Positions 1-6,207 of a stretch of DNA of 6,207 nt are shown here, in pieces. The notes beneath the pieces are model-generated. The model was not told where the DNA came from. It did no database searches and was given only the letters and a program-made list of their open reading frames with translations. A program made the translations under genes and the position numbers. The stretch's first letter is position 1; every line of letters starts with the position of its first letter. The stretch is from Rhodospirillales bacterium (GTDB lineage: Bacteria; Pseudomonadota; Alphaproteobacteria; Rhodospirillales; JABHCV01): assembly GCA_016776705.1 (NCBI GenBank), contig JADHSW010000171.1:1-6207 (forward strand), in the 5' to 3' direction.

Positions 1-1273
1 CATCCGTATCATTATTTCCGGATATACGGATTCCGAAGATATCATCACCGGCATCAATGATGCGGGAATCTATCAATACATCACCAAGCCCTGGCAACCG
101 GAAAAACTGATTTTGGTTCTCAAGAACGCGTCCCGGCTGTTTGATCTGCAACGCCAGAACGAATTGCTGGCTATTGAACTGAAGATGACGTCACACAACG
201 CCGAAAACATTGTCGGCAAACGTCGCCAAGTGGTGCGTGACACGCACCTGGATAACGATGGCATTATTCGCGCAGAAGACAGTTGCATGAACGCCATTTG
301 CGATACCTTGTGCCAGATTGCCAGATACGATGTATCGGTGCTGATCACCGGAGAATCCGGAACGGGAAAGGAACTGGCGGCACGGGCCATACACTATAAT
401 TCCTTGCGTTGGGACAAGGCTTTCGTGGTGGAAAATTGCGGCGCCTTACCCGACACATTGCTGGAAAGTGAGCTTTTCGGTCACAAGCGGGGGGCTTTTA
501 CCGGGGCCGTGGAAGATCACAAGGGACTATTTGAGCGCGCCGACGGTGGCACGATTTTCCTTGATGAAATCGGCGAGGTTTCACCAACCTTTCAAGTCAA
601 ACTTCTGCGGGTCTTGCAGGAAGGGGAAATCCGTCCCATCGGCTCTGGCAAAACCCTGAAAGTCGATGTGCGTGTTGTCGCCGCGACTAACCGAGAACTG
701 GAAGGCGAAGTTCGCGAAGGGCGTTTTCGAAAGGATTTGTATTTCAGACTGGCGGCGGTAACCATCGATATGCCAGCCCTGCGGGATCGCAGGTCGGATA
801 TCCCTATTCTGGCCGATTATCTTCTCGAGCAAGCCGAGAAAAACCTCGGTAAAACCGTTCTTGGGTTTTCACCCGAAACCATTGAATGTCTGAAACGCTA
901 TCACTGGACAGGAAATGTCCGCGAACTTCAGAACGAAATCCAGCGTATGCTGGTCATGGGCGAAGAAAATACAGTGCTGGGGGCGGACCTGCTTTCCCCG
1001 CGTGTCCTGATGGCGGCCCCGCCGGAAGACGAAGACGAAATCGCCATCCTTACGGGCTTTGACGGCACCCTGAAAGAGCGCATTGAATCCCTGGAGGCTA
1101 AAATTCTCAGGGAAGCCCTGATCCGTCACCGTTGGAATAAAAGCAAGGCCGCCAAGGAACTGGGCTTGTCGCGCGTTGGTTTGCGGGGCAAGCTGGATCG
1201 CTATGGCCTGGAAAAGATTGAACCACTGGAACCTCTGGGCGAGCGTCAACTGGATGAAAGCATGGAAGGCTGA
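1..1273 (+). CDS. hupR: Hydrogenase-control response regulator, NtrC family (HupR/HoxA type), 5' truncated
   Basis: Predicted cytoplasmic enhancer-binding activator that receives the phosphate of the downstream kinase and controls hydrogenase genes. The frame is open from base 2, so about 423 residues are visible and the N-terminus lies outside the window. Residues 1-37 are the end of a receiver domain: a conserved Ser at 6 and the TKPW motif with Lys29. The phosphoacceptor Asp is not in view. The AAA+ domain follows: Walker A GESGTGKE (350-373), GAFTGA loop (491-508), Walker B GGTIFLDE (545-568), sensor I ATNRE, and the FRKDLYFRL arginine-finger region. A Fis-type helix-turn-helix lies near the C-terminus (about 1115-1213). 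The family is usually around 480-500 residues, so roughly 60-70 are missing. An apparent TTG start at 113 is not the real start, because receiver sequence continues upstream. Assignment to HupR/HoxA rather than another NtrC paralogue rests mainly on the neighbouring hupTUV genes. Confidence 0.93.
   Translation, partial: IRIIISGYTDSEDIITGINDAGIYQYITKPWQPEKLILVLKNASRLFDLQRQNELLAIELKMTSHNAENIVGKRRQVVRDTHLDNDGIIRAEDSCMNAICDTLCQIARYDVSVLITGESGTGKELAARAIHYNSLRWDKAFVVENCGALPDTLLESELFGHKRGAFTGAVEDHKGLFERADGGTIFLDEIGEVSPTFQVKLLRVLQEGEIRPIGSGKTLKVDVRVVAATNRELEGEVREGRFRKDLYFRLAAVTIDMPALRDRRSDIPILADYLLEQAEKNLGKTVLGFSPETIECLKRYHWTGNVRELQNEIQRMLVMGEENTVLGADLLSPRVLMAAPPEDEDEIAILTGFDGTLKERIESLEAKILREALIRHRWNKSKAAKELGLSRVGLRGKLDRYGLEKIEPLEPLGERQLDESMEG
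1264..1269 (+). promoter_or_regulatory. Ribosome-binding site of hupT
   Basis: GGAAGG lies inside the last codons of hupR, 7 bases before the ATG at 1277. It is a strong Shine-Dalgarno match and supports that start. With only 3 bp between the hupR stop and this ATG, the two genes are probably translationally coupled. Confidence 0.7.
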
Positions 1274-1276
1274 CCC

Positions 1277-2674
1277 ATGACCCGCGACGGCAACATCCAA
1301 CCCAATTCAAAAACAGGCCTGATAGACAGGTTCACCACTATTGACGCCCTTGGGCTGGCACCCGAAGGGGAAGAGGCGTGGATTGAAGTTATCCATAAAA
1401 TGGATTCCGTCTACGCCGATCTGGTGGATTCACAAGTGGAACTCGAAAAGAAGAACGCTGCCCTTGAGGAGGCGCATCAATTTATAGGCAGCGTTTTGGC
1501 TTCCATGACGGATGTCCTCATCGTTTGTGATTCCAAGGGGAAAATCAAACAGGTCAACGCAGCCTTTCTGGAGTTGACGGGACACAAGGAAGAAACAGTG
1601 CTCGGACAACCCATCGTTTCCATGGTGACAGAAGACGCGATGCCCATGATCGCAACATGTCAGGAAAATCTTCGCGCCCGTGCCGTCGTTTCCGATTGTG
1701 AGATTTCCCTGCGGGACATTTGTGACGAGCCGGTGCCCCTGTCGGTTAATGGGTCGCTGCAACACGATGCCGGGGGCCGCCCGATCGGCATGGTCCTGAT
1801 TGGCCGCCCTATTGGCGAACTGCGTCGGGCCTACCAGGAACTGGATGAAGCCCATCGCACCCTTGAGCAGGCCCAGCAGCAGTTGGTGTTTACGGAAAAG
1901 ATGGCCGCATTGGGCCGCCTGGTCGCGGGCGTGGCACACGAACTTAACAATCCGATCAGCTTCGTTTTTGGCAATATGCATGCATTGCAACGCTACGGTG
2001 AAGCCATCACAACGTACCTCAATGCGTTGAACGTCAACACTGATGCGACACAATTGGAAAAGCTCAAGAAAAAGCTGAAAATTGACAAAATCATGAACGA
2101 TATCCTGCCCCTTGTCGAAGGTACGTTGGAAGGTGCGGAACGGGTCAGCGATATCGTCCAGGATCTACGCCGTTTTTCCAGCAAACAGAGCGAGCCGAAG
2201 CAATCCTTTAATTTGCCGCCTTTGGTCACAACGGCCGTACATTGGGTTCTCAAAGGCGCAAAACACAAACCCGATATCGTCAATAAACTTCCCAAAAATA
2301 TGAAAGTCTTTGCCCATCGGGGCCATATCCATCAGATCGTCGTCAATCTGATCCAGAACGCCTTGGACGTTATGGCCGGGTCGTCAGAGCCGCTAATCGA
2401 AATTACCTGTGAGCGCGATGGCGACTTCGTCAGTTTATCCATACGTGATCATGGACCGGGTATTCCCTCGAGCGATCTGCCTCACATTTTCGAGCCGTTT
2501 TTCACCACAAAACCCATTGGCGATGGTACCGGCCTTGGGCTTTCCGTAAGTTTCAACATGGCCGAGGAACAAGGCGGTCAGCTGGTTGGCGGCAATCACC
2601 CGCAAGGCGGGGCCGTCTTTACGCTGACACTTCCCATCAATGGTAACAAGTTGGGGACACCTGATGGCGGTTAA
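1277..2674 (+). CDS. hupT: Hydrogen-signal sensor histidine kinase (HupT/HoxJ type)
   Basis: A 465-residue soluble kinase with no membrane segment, as expected for a partner of a cytoplasmic hydrogenase sensor. Residues about 45-68 are charged and probably coiled coil. A PAS domain spans about 69-175 and a second helical linker about 180-208. The H-box VAHELNNP has the phosphorylatable His221 (codon at 1937). The catalytic domain shows the N-box NLIQNA with Asn361, G1 DHGPGIP (391-397), F-box FEPFFTTK (405-412) and G2 GDGTGLGL (415-422). The H-box is followed by a long Lys-rich helical stretch (about 258-275) before the second dimerisation helix. In characterised homologues the kinase phosphorylates HupR/HoxA when H2 is absent and is restrained by the H2-loaded HupUV; the PAS-containing input region is needed for sensor contact. 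Length is close to R. capsulatus HupT. Its end overlaps the probable start of hupU. Neighbours strongly support the HupT identity over a generic NtrB-like kinase. Confidence 0.94.
   Translation: MTRDGNIQPNSKTGLIDRFTTIDALGLAPEGEEAWIEVIHKMDSVYADLVDSQVELEKKNAALEEAHQFIGSVLASMTDVLIVCDSKGKIKQVNAAFLELTGHKEETVLGQPIVSMVTEDAMPMIATCQENLRARAVVSDCEISLRDICDEPVPLSVNGSLQHDAGGRPIGMVLIGRPIGELRRAYQELDEAHRTLEQAQQQLVFTEKMAALGRLVAGVAHELNNPISFVFGNMHALQRYGEAITTYLNALNVNTDATQLEKLKKKLKIDKIMNDILPLVEGTLEGAERVSDIVQDLRRFSSKQSEPKQSFNLPPLVTTAVHWVLKGAKHKPDIVNKLPKNMKVFAHRGHIHQIVVNLIQNALDVMAGSSEPLIEITCERDGDFVSLSIRDHGPGIPSSDLPHIFEPFFTTKPIGDGTGLGLSVSFNMAEEQGGQLVGGNHPQGGAVFTLTLPINGNKLGTPDGG
2653..2657 (+). promoter_or_regulatory. 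Ribosome-binding site favouring the hupU start at 2664
   Basis: GGGGA lies 6 bases before the ATG at 2664. The earlier in-frame ATG at 2640 has no comparable purine-rich element before it. This decides the hupU start in favour of 2664. Confidence 0.6.
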
Positions 2675-3680
2675 GCGTAAAAACATGCTCTGGCTCCAAT
2701 CCGGTGGTTGCGGCGGCTGTACGCTGTCCCTGATAGGCGCCGAAGGGCCGGATTTTTCCTCGTCTTTGGAAAGTTCAGGCATCGATATTCTGCTGCACCC
2801 AACCCTGAGCGAGGAATCCGGGAGCGAGGTCATCGCCAAATTAAAAGCCCTGATGGACGGCGAATTCGCCCTCGATATTCTTTGTCTTGAAGGCGCGGTC
2901 ATGGCCGGACCGAACGGCACCGGGCGCTTTCACATGATGACCGGCTTTGACGATGCCCCGATGATGCAAATTATTGCCGAACTGGCGACTTTAAGCGATT
3001 ACGTGGTTGCTGTCGGTAGCTGTGCCGCGTATGGCGGCGTTACCGCCGGCGGTTTGAATGTGACCGAAGCGCAGGGTCTTGCCTTCGATGCGGATATGCC
3101 CGGCGGGCTTCTGGGTGCTGATTTCACTTCAAAAAACGGACTACCCGTCATCAATATTTCGGGGTGCCCCATTCATCCAGACTGGGTGCTGGAAACCCTG
3201 TATCAAATCGCGGCAGATGAAATGACCACTGACGATCTGGATCAATTCAACCGCCCCAAAGCGTTATCGAACAAGCTTGTGCATCATGGATGCTCGCGCA
3301 ACGAATTCTATGAATACAAGGCCAGCGGCGAACAACTCGGCCATCTGGGATGCATGATGGAACACCTGGGTTGCAAGGGTACCCAGGCCAGCGGTGACTG
3401 CAATACGCGGCCCTGGAACGGGGCGGGCTCTTGTATTTCAGGGGGCTACCCGTGCATTGCCTGTACGGAACCGGGCTTCGAGGAACCGGGCCACACCTTC
3501 GTTGAAACGCCAAAGATCGCAGGCATCCCCACCGGCATTCCCACCGATATGCCCAAAGCCTGGTTTGTCGCTCTTGCCTCCCTGTCCAAGGCCGCAACGC
3601 CGGACCGCTTACGCCGTAATGCGGTTGCCGACCACATCAGCGTTTCGCCAAAATCAAAGAGCAAGGGTGGACGATCATGA
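2664..3680 (+). CDS. hupU: Regulatory [NiFe]-hydrogenase small subunit (HupU/HoxB)
   Basis: Iron-sulfur electron-transfer subunit of the cytoplasmic H2 sensor. From the 2664 ATG it has 338 residues, close to the roughly 330 of known HupU/HoxB. An ATG at 2640 would add eight residues but lacks a good ribosome site; one at 2685 is also possible. There is no twin-arginine signal peptide, unlike exported uptake hydrogenases. Numbered from 2664, proximal-cluster Cys are 16, 19, 120 and 168 (motifs SGGCGGC, GSCAAYGG, GCP). The distal-cluster ligands are His207, Cys210, Cys230 and Cys237. A third Cys group is 246, 257, 264 and 267. The proximal motif CGGC lacks the extra Cys of oxygen-tolerant membrane hydrogenases. 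The roughly 55-residue C-terminal tail after the last cluster matches the HoxB extension that in Ralstonia is needed for oligomerisation and HoxJ contact. The gene overlaps hupT by 11 bp and hupV by 4 bp. Confidence 0.95.
   Translation: MAVKRKNMLWLQSGGCGGCTLSLIGAEGPDFSSSLESSGIDILLHPTLSEESGSEVIAKLKALMDGEFALDILCLEGAVMAGPNGTGRFHMMTGFDDAPMMQIIAELATLSDYVVAVGSCAAYGGVTAGGLNVTEAQGLAFDADMPGGLLGADFTSKNGLPVINISGCPIHPDWVLETLYQIAADEMTTDDLDQFNRPKALSNKLVHHGCSRNEFYEYKASGEQLGHLGCMMEHLGCKGTQASGDCNTRPWNGAGSCISGGYPCIACTEPGFEEPGHTFVETPKIAGIPTGIPTDMPKAWFVALASLSKAATPDRLRRNAVADHISVSPKSKSKGGRS
3663..3670 (+). promoter_or_regulatory. Ribosome-binding site of hupV
   Basis: AAGGGTGG lies 6 bases before the hupV ATG at 3677, within the last codons of hupU. 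With the ATGA stop/start overlap this predicts coupled, near-equimolar synthesis of the two hydrogenase subunits. Confidence 0.65.
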
Positions 3681-5128
3681 CCCGCCTGATCGTCGGACCT
3701 TTTAATCGTGTCGAAGGTGATCTTGAGGTCAAGCTGGATATTGAAAAAGGCATTGTCACGGACGCCCATGTGGTTTCACCCATGTATCGGGGTTTTGAGC
3801 AAATTCTTCAGGGCAAGGATCCGCGCGATGCACTGGTCTATGCCCCTCGTATCTGCGGTATTTGCTCGGTTAGCCAATCGGCGGCTTCGGCGGGGGCGTT
3901 GGCCCAGGCGCAGGGAATTACCGACATTCCCCTGAACGGCCAGCTTTCGCGTAATCTGATACAGGCGACCGAAAACGTTGCCGATCACCTGACTCATTTC
4001 TATCTGTTTTTCATGCCGGATTTTGCCCGTGACGTATACGCGGGCCAGCCCTGGTTCGGGCCGGTCGGCGAACGCTTCAAGGCGTTGAGCGGCACCGTTT
4101 TGCCAGAGATGCTACCGGAACGAGCCCAGTTCATGCATATCATGGGACTGATGGCGGGCAAATGGCCCCATACCCTGAGCCTGCAACCGGGCGGCTCATC
4201 GAAATCAATCGAGGCCCAGGAAAAGGCCCGCTTGTCGGCCCTGTTGGGCGGGTTCCGCCGGTTCCTGGAGCGCACCCTGTTTGGCGACGATCTGGATCGC
4301 ATCGGTAATTTTCAAAGTCTTGACGAATTGAACGCATGGCGCGCCGATAAAGGGCCGGGGCATAGCGACTTCACCAGATTCCTCGATATCGCCGATCACC
4401 TGGGACTTGATGAAATGGGCTCGGCGTCCGGCCGTTTTATGAGTTACGGCGCTTATCATTTGGACGACCGGCATCATTTCGCCCAAGGGGTATTTGTGGA
4501 TGGAAAAGTCGAGCCCCTCGACACCACCCTGATTTCTGAGGACGTGTCCCATGCCTGGATGCAAAACAAAGAGGCCTTGCATCCCTTTGACGGCCAGACG
4601 ATGCCCGAGTGGAATGAAGATAACGGCTATACTTGGTGTAAGGCGCCAAGGCTCGGCGGTCAGGTTGTCGAGGTCGGCGCGCTGGCCCGTCAGGCCGTTA
4701 ATGGTCATCCCCTGATCCGTGACGCCATCGTGCAAAGCGGCGGCAATGTTCGCAACAGAATTCTGGCTCGGCTTCTGGAAATAGCGCTGGTTACCTGCGC
4801 CATGGAAAAATGGACCCGGCAACTGCAACCCAAAGAGACATTTTGTATCCATGCCGAAATGCCGGATGAAGCCCGTGGTTTAGGCCTAGTCGAAGCGGCA
4901 AGGGGTTCTCTGGGTCATTGGCTGCGCGTCAAGGATGGGCAAATAGATAACTATCAGATCGTCGCGCCGACGACGTGGAATTTTTCCCCCCGTGATGGCG
5001 ATGGGACACAGGGGGCGCTGGAGCAGGCCCTTATTGGCGCGCCGGTCAAGTTCGGCGAAACGGAACCCGTGGCCGTGCAGCATATCGTCCGATCATTCGA
5101 CCCGTGCATGGTCTGCACGGTTCATTAG
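3677..5128 (+). CDS. hupV: Regulatory [NiFe]-hydrogenase large subunit (HupV/HoxC)
   Basis: A 483-residue subunit that carries the NiFe active site and binds H2 as a signal. The N-terminal motif RVEGD (11-15) holds the conserved Glu13. L1 motif RICGIC gives Ni/Fe ligands Cys60 and Cys63; the L2 motif DPCMVC near the end gives Cys477 and Cys480. Typical late motifs ARGSLGHW (408-415) and APTTWNFSPRD (430-440) are present. Three traits mark the regulatory class. The protein stops at the His of the L2 motif, so there is no C-terminal peptide for a maturation protease to remove. Gln67 replaces the His usually found four residues after the second L1 Cys. Ile62 and a Phe at about 111 occupy the gas-channel positions that are Val and Leu in oxygen-sensitive enzymes. 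It shares an ATGA overlap with hupU and is followed after 9 bp by hypF. A catalytic uptake large subunit is very unlikely. Confidence 0.96.
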   Translation: MTRLIVGPFNRVEGDLEVKLDIEKGIVTDAHVVSPMYRGFEQILQGKDPRDALVYAPRICGICSVSQSAASAGALAQAQGITDIPLNGQLSRNLIQATENVADHLTHFYLFFMPDFARDVYAGQPWFGPVGERFKALSGTVLPEMLPERAQFMHIMGLMAGKWPHTLSLQPGGSSKSIEAQEKARLSALLGGFRRFLERTLFGDDLDRIGNFQSLDELNAWRADKGPGHSDFTRFLDIADHLGLDEMGSASGRFMSYGAYHLDDRHHFAQGVFVDGKVEPLDTTLISEDVSHAWMQNKEALHPFDGQTMPEWNEDNGYTWCKAPRLGGQVVEVGALARQAVNGHPLIRDAIVQSGGNVRNRILARLLEIALVTCAMEKWTRQLQPKETFCIHAEMPDEARGLGLVEAARGSLGHWLRVKDGQIDNYQIVAPTTWNFSPRDGDGTQGALEQALIGAPVKFGETEPVAVQHIVRSFDPCMVCTVH

Positions 5129-5136
5129 GGGCGGGG
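5128..5136 (+). promoter_or_regulatory. G-rich ribosome-binding site of hypF
   Basis: GGGGCGGGG spans the last base of the hupV stop codon and nearly all of the 9-bp spacer before the hypF ATG at 5138. The left GGGG (5128-5131) has the normal 6-base spacing; the right one is too close to act alone. No promoter fits in the spacer, so hypF should be co-transcribed with hupV. Confidence 0.45.
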
Positions 5137-5137
5137 C

Positions 5138-6207
5138 ATGGCGTTACCGGCACCAAACGAAATAATCATTGAAGGCAGAAGTATCCGGGTGCGTGGGCTT
5201 GTCCAGGGTGTCGGCTTCCGTCCGACGGTGTGGAAAATCGCCAGGAAGTGCGGCCTGGAAGGCGACGTTCTCAATGACGGCGCAGGAGTCAGGATAAGGG
5301 CATGGGGAAGCACATCTGATCTGGACATGTTTTTACAACAGCTAAAAGAGCAGGCGCCGCCCCTGTCGCGGATCGATTCTATCGAATGGGAAGATTTAAC
5401 GAGCCCTTTCCCGGAACAGGGATTTCATATTGTCGCCAGTGAAGGCGGGCACGTTGAAACCGGTATTGTTCCCGACGCGTCGATTTGTACGGCCTGCCAG
5501 GACGAGATTTCTAATCCGCAAAATCCCAGGTATCGTTATCCGTTCACCAACTGCACCCACTGTGGGCCGCGTCTCTCGATTGTCCAGGCGCTTCCTTATG
5601 ATCGCGACCATACCTCCATGGCGGGCTTCCAGATGTGCCCTTCCTGTCAGGGCGAATACGACGACCCTTCCGATCGACGCTTTCACGCCCAACCCAATTC
5701 ATGCCCCGATTGCGGGCCTCAGGCGTGGCTTGAAAATGCCGATGGCGACCGTCTGGATGTATCCGGGTTTCGCGATGCGGTTGATGCCGCCGCGACCTTC
5801 ATTCGGGCCGGCAAGATTGTCGCGATCAAAGGGATCGGAGGCTTTCATCTGGCTTGCGACGCGGGCAATGAAGACGCCGTGGTCATGTTGCGACAACGTA
5901 AACATCGCTATGGCAAGCCATTGGCGTTGATGGCGCGCGATCTTGAAATGGCATCCGGTTACGTCAGTATTAATGCCATGGAACGTGATGCCCTGATCGG
6001 TTCTGAATCGCCCATTGTCGTTCTTGAGCGCAAAAAGCGGGGGCTATCGTTAGCTTCCGGCGTGGCGCCTGGACAAACCTGCCTAGGTTTTATGTTGCCC
6101 TATACGCCGCTGCATTTGGTCCTGATGGCCGATATGCAACGACCGATCGTTCTGACATCGGGTAACCGTTCGGAAGAACCGCAGGTGACAGAAAACGGCG
6201 AAGCCCT
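5138..6207 (+). CDS. hypF: Carbamoyltransferase HypF for [NiFe]-hydrogenase maturation, 3' truncated
   Basis: HypF activates the carbamoyl group of carbamoyl phosphate with ATP and passes it to the C-terminal Cys of HypE, where it becomes the cyanide ligand of the active-site iron. The frame is open to the window edge, giving 356 residues of a family of about 750-800. An acylphosphatase-like domain covers about 14-100, with VQGVGFRP (22-29) holding the anion-binding Arg28, and Asn46 as probable partner. The zinc-finger region follows, with four CxxC pairs at 117/120, 139/142, 167/170 and 189/192. Their separations of 18, 24 and 18 residues are the HypF signature (5486-5713). A YrdC-like nucleotide-binding domain begins near residue 210 and includes KGIGGFHLAC and RKHRYGKPLALM. 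The remainder of YrdC and the Kae1-like carbamoyltransferase domain lie beyond the window. No frameshift or stop is seen. The ATG at 5138 fits the family start just ahead of the acylphosphatase fold. HypF serves all NiFe hydrogenases in the cell, including HupUV. Confidence 0.96.
   Translation, partial: MALPAPNEIIIEGRSIRVRGLVQGVGFRPTVWKIARKCGLEGDVLNDGAGVRIRAWGSTSDLDMFLQQLKEQAPPLSRIDSIEWEDLTSPFPEQGFHIVASEGGHVETGIVPDASICTACQDEISNPQNPRYRYPFTNCTHCGPRLSIVQALPYDRDHTSMAGFQMCPSCQGEYDDPSDRRFHAQPNSCPDCGPQAWLENADGDRLDVSGFRDAVDAAATFIRAGKIVAIKGIGGFHLACDAGNEDAVVMLRQRKHRYGKPLALMARDLEMASGYVSINAMERDALIGSESPIVVLERKKRGLSLASGVAPGQTCLGFMLPYTPLHLVLMADMQRPIVLTSGNRSEEPQVTENGEA

Noticed and set aside
113..115. TTG as the start of the first gene
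   Set aside because: The same frame is open to base 2 and encodes receiver-domain sequence with a TKPW motif, so the true start lies left of the window.
1976..1989. Palindromic TGCATGCA run as a possible operator
   Set aside because: It lies inside the H-box helix codons of hupT and is short; most likely chance in coding sequence.
1430..2053. 207-codon open frame on the minus strand
   Set aside because: It lies wholly opposite the clear hupT kinase frame, has no recognisable motif, and reads as composition-driven shadow coding.
2664..2740. Oxygen-tolerant [4Fe-3S] proximal cluster
   Set aside because: The motif is CGGC with no extra Cys next to the ligands, so an ordinary [4Fe-4S] proximal cluster is expected.
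4205..4852. 215-codon open frame on the minus strand
   Set aside because: It is antisense to the middle of hupV, which has continuous family similarity; no domain or ribosome site supports it.
2664..5128. Catalytic uptake hydrogenase HupSL instead of the sensor HupUV
   Set aside because: No twin-arginine signal on the small subunit, no C-terminal anchor, no processed tail on the large subunit, Gln67 in place of His, and adjacency to hupT.
1274..5137. Promoters, terminators, or small RNA genes between the coding regions
   Set aside because: The gaps are 3 bp, two overlaps and 9 bp; there is no room for such elements.
5430..5930. 166-codon plus-strand open frame
   Set aside because: It is out of frame with hypF across its zinc-finger and YrdC region, where the hypF cysteine spacing is perfect; Arg/Pro-rich shadow.
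1..6207. CRISPR arrays, tRNA or rRNA genes, insertion sequences, long repeats
   Set aside because: No direct repeat arrays, structural RNA signatures, transposase motifs or terminal repeats were seen; coding sequence fills nearly the whole window.

Overview
The window is a densely packed, single-strand (+) gene cluster for sensing molecular hydrogen. In order it holds a 5'-truncated NtrC-type response regulator (hupR/hoxA), a cytoplasmic PAS-containing histidine kinase (hupT/hoxJ), the small and large subunits of a regulatory (H2-sensing) [NiFe]-hydrogenase (hupU/hoxB and hupV/hoxC), and the first half of hypF, the carbamoyltransferase that starts synthesis of the cyanide ligands of the NiFe active site. 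Moderate GC content, the family assignments and the hupT-hupU-hupV-hypF order point to a proteobacterium. An alphaproteobacterium is most likely, because this order resembles the photosynthetic and rhizobial hup clusters. The genus cannot be read from the sequence.

Layout: hupR runs from the left edge to 1273, and 3 bp separate it from hupT (1277-2674). hupU most likely starts at 2664 and overlaps the end of hupT by 11 bp. hupU and hupV share a 4-bp ATGA overlap (3677-3680). Nine bp separate hupV (ends 5128) from hypF (starts 5138), which runs off the right edge. No gap is long enough for a conventional promoter or terminator, so the five genes look like one transcript whose promoter lies left of the window. 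Every internal start has a purine-rich ribosome-binding site.

How the parts work together, from the well-studied Rhodobacter capsulatus HupTUV/HupR and Ralstonia HoxBCJ/HoxA systems: HupUV binds H2 in the cytoplasm and controls the autokinase activity of HupT. Without H2, HupT phosphorylates HupR, which is then inactive. With H2, the kinase is restrained and unphosphorylated HupR activates the genes of the energy-conserving hydrogenase. The sequence supports this reading. HupU has no twin-arginine signal. HupV ends exactly at the His of its C-terminal Cys motif, so it has no cleavable tail, and it carries the Ile and Phe gas-channel residues and the Cys-xxx-Gln variant of regulatory hydrogenases. 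HupT has PAS, H, N, G1, F and G2 boxes. HupR keeps an intact GAFTGA loop, implying sigma-54-dependent activation.

This is a known type of system, not a new one. The most notable points are the regulator gene heading the same operon as kinase and sensor, the tight translational coupling, the regulatory-type active-site and cluster residues, and hypF directly behind the sensor genes.
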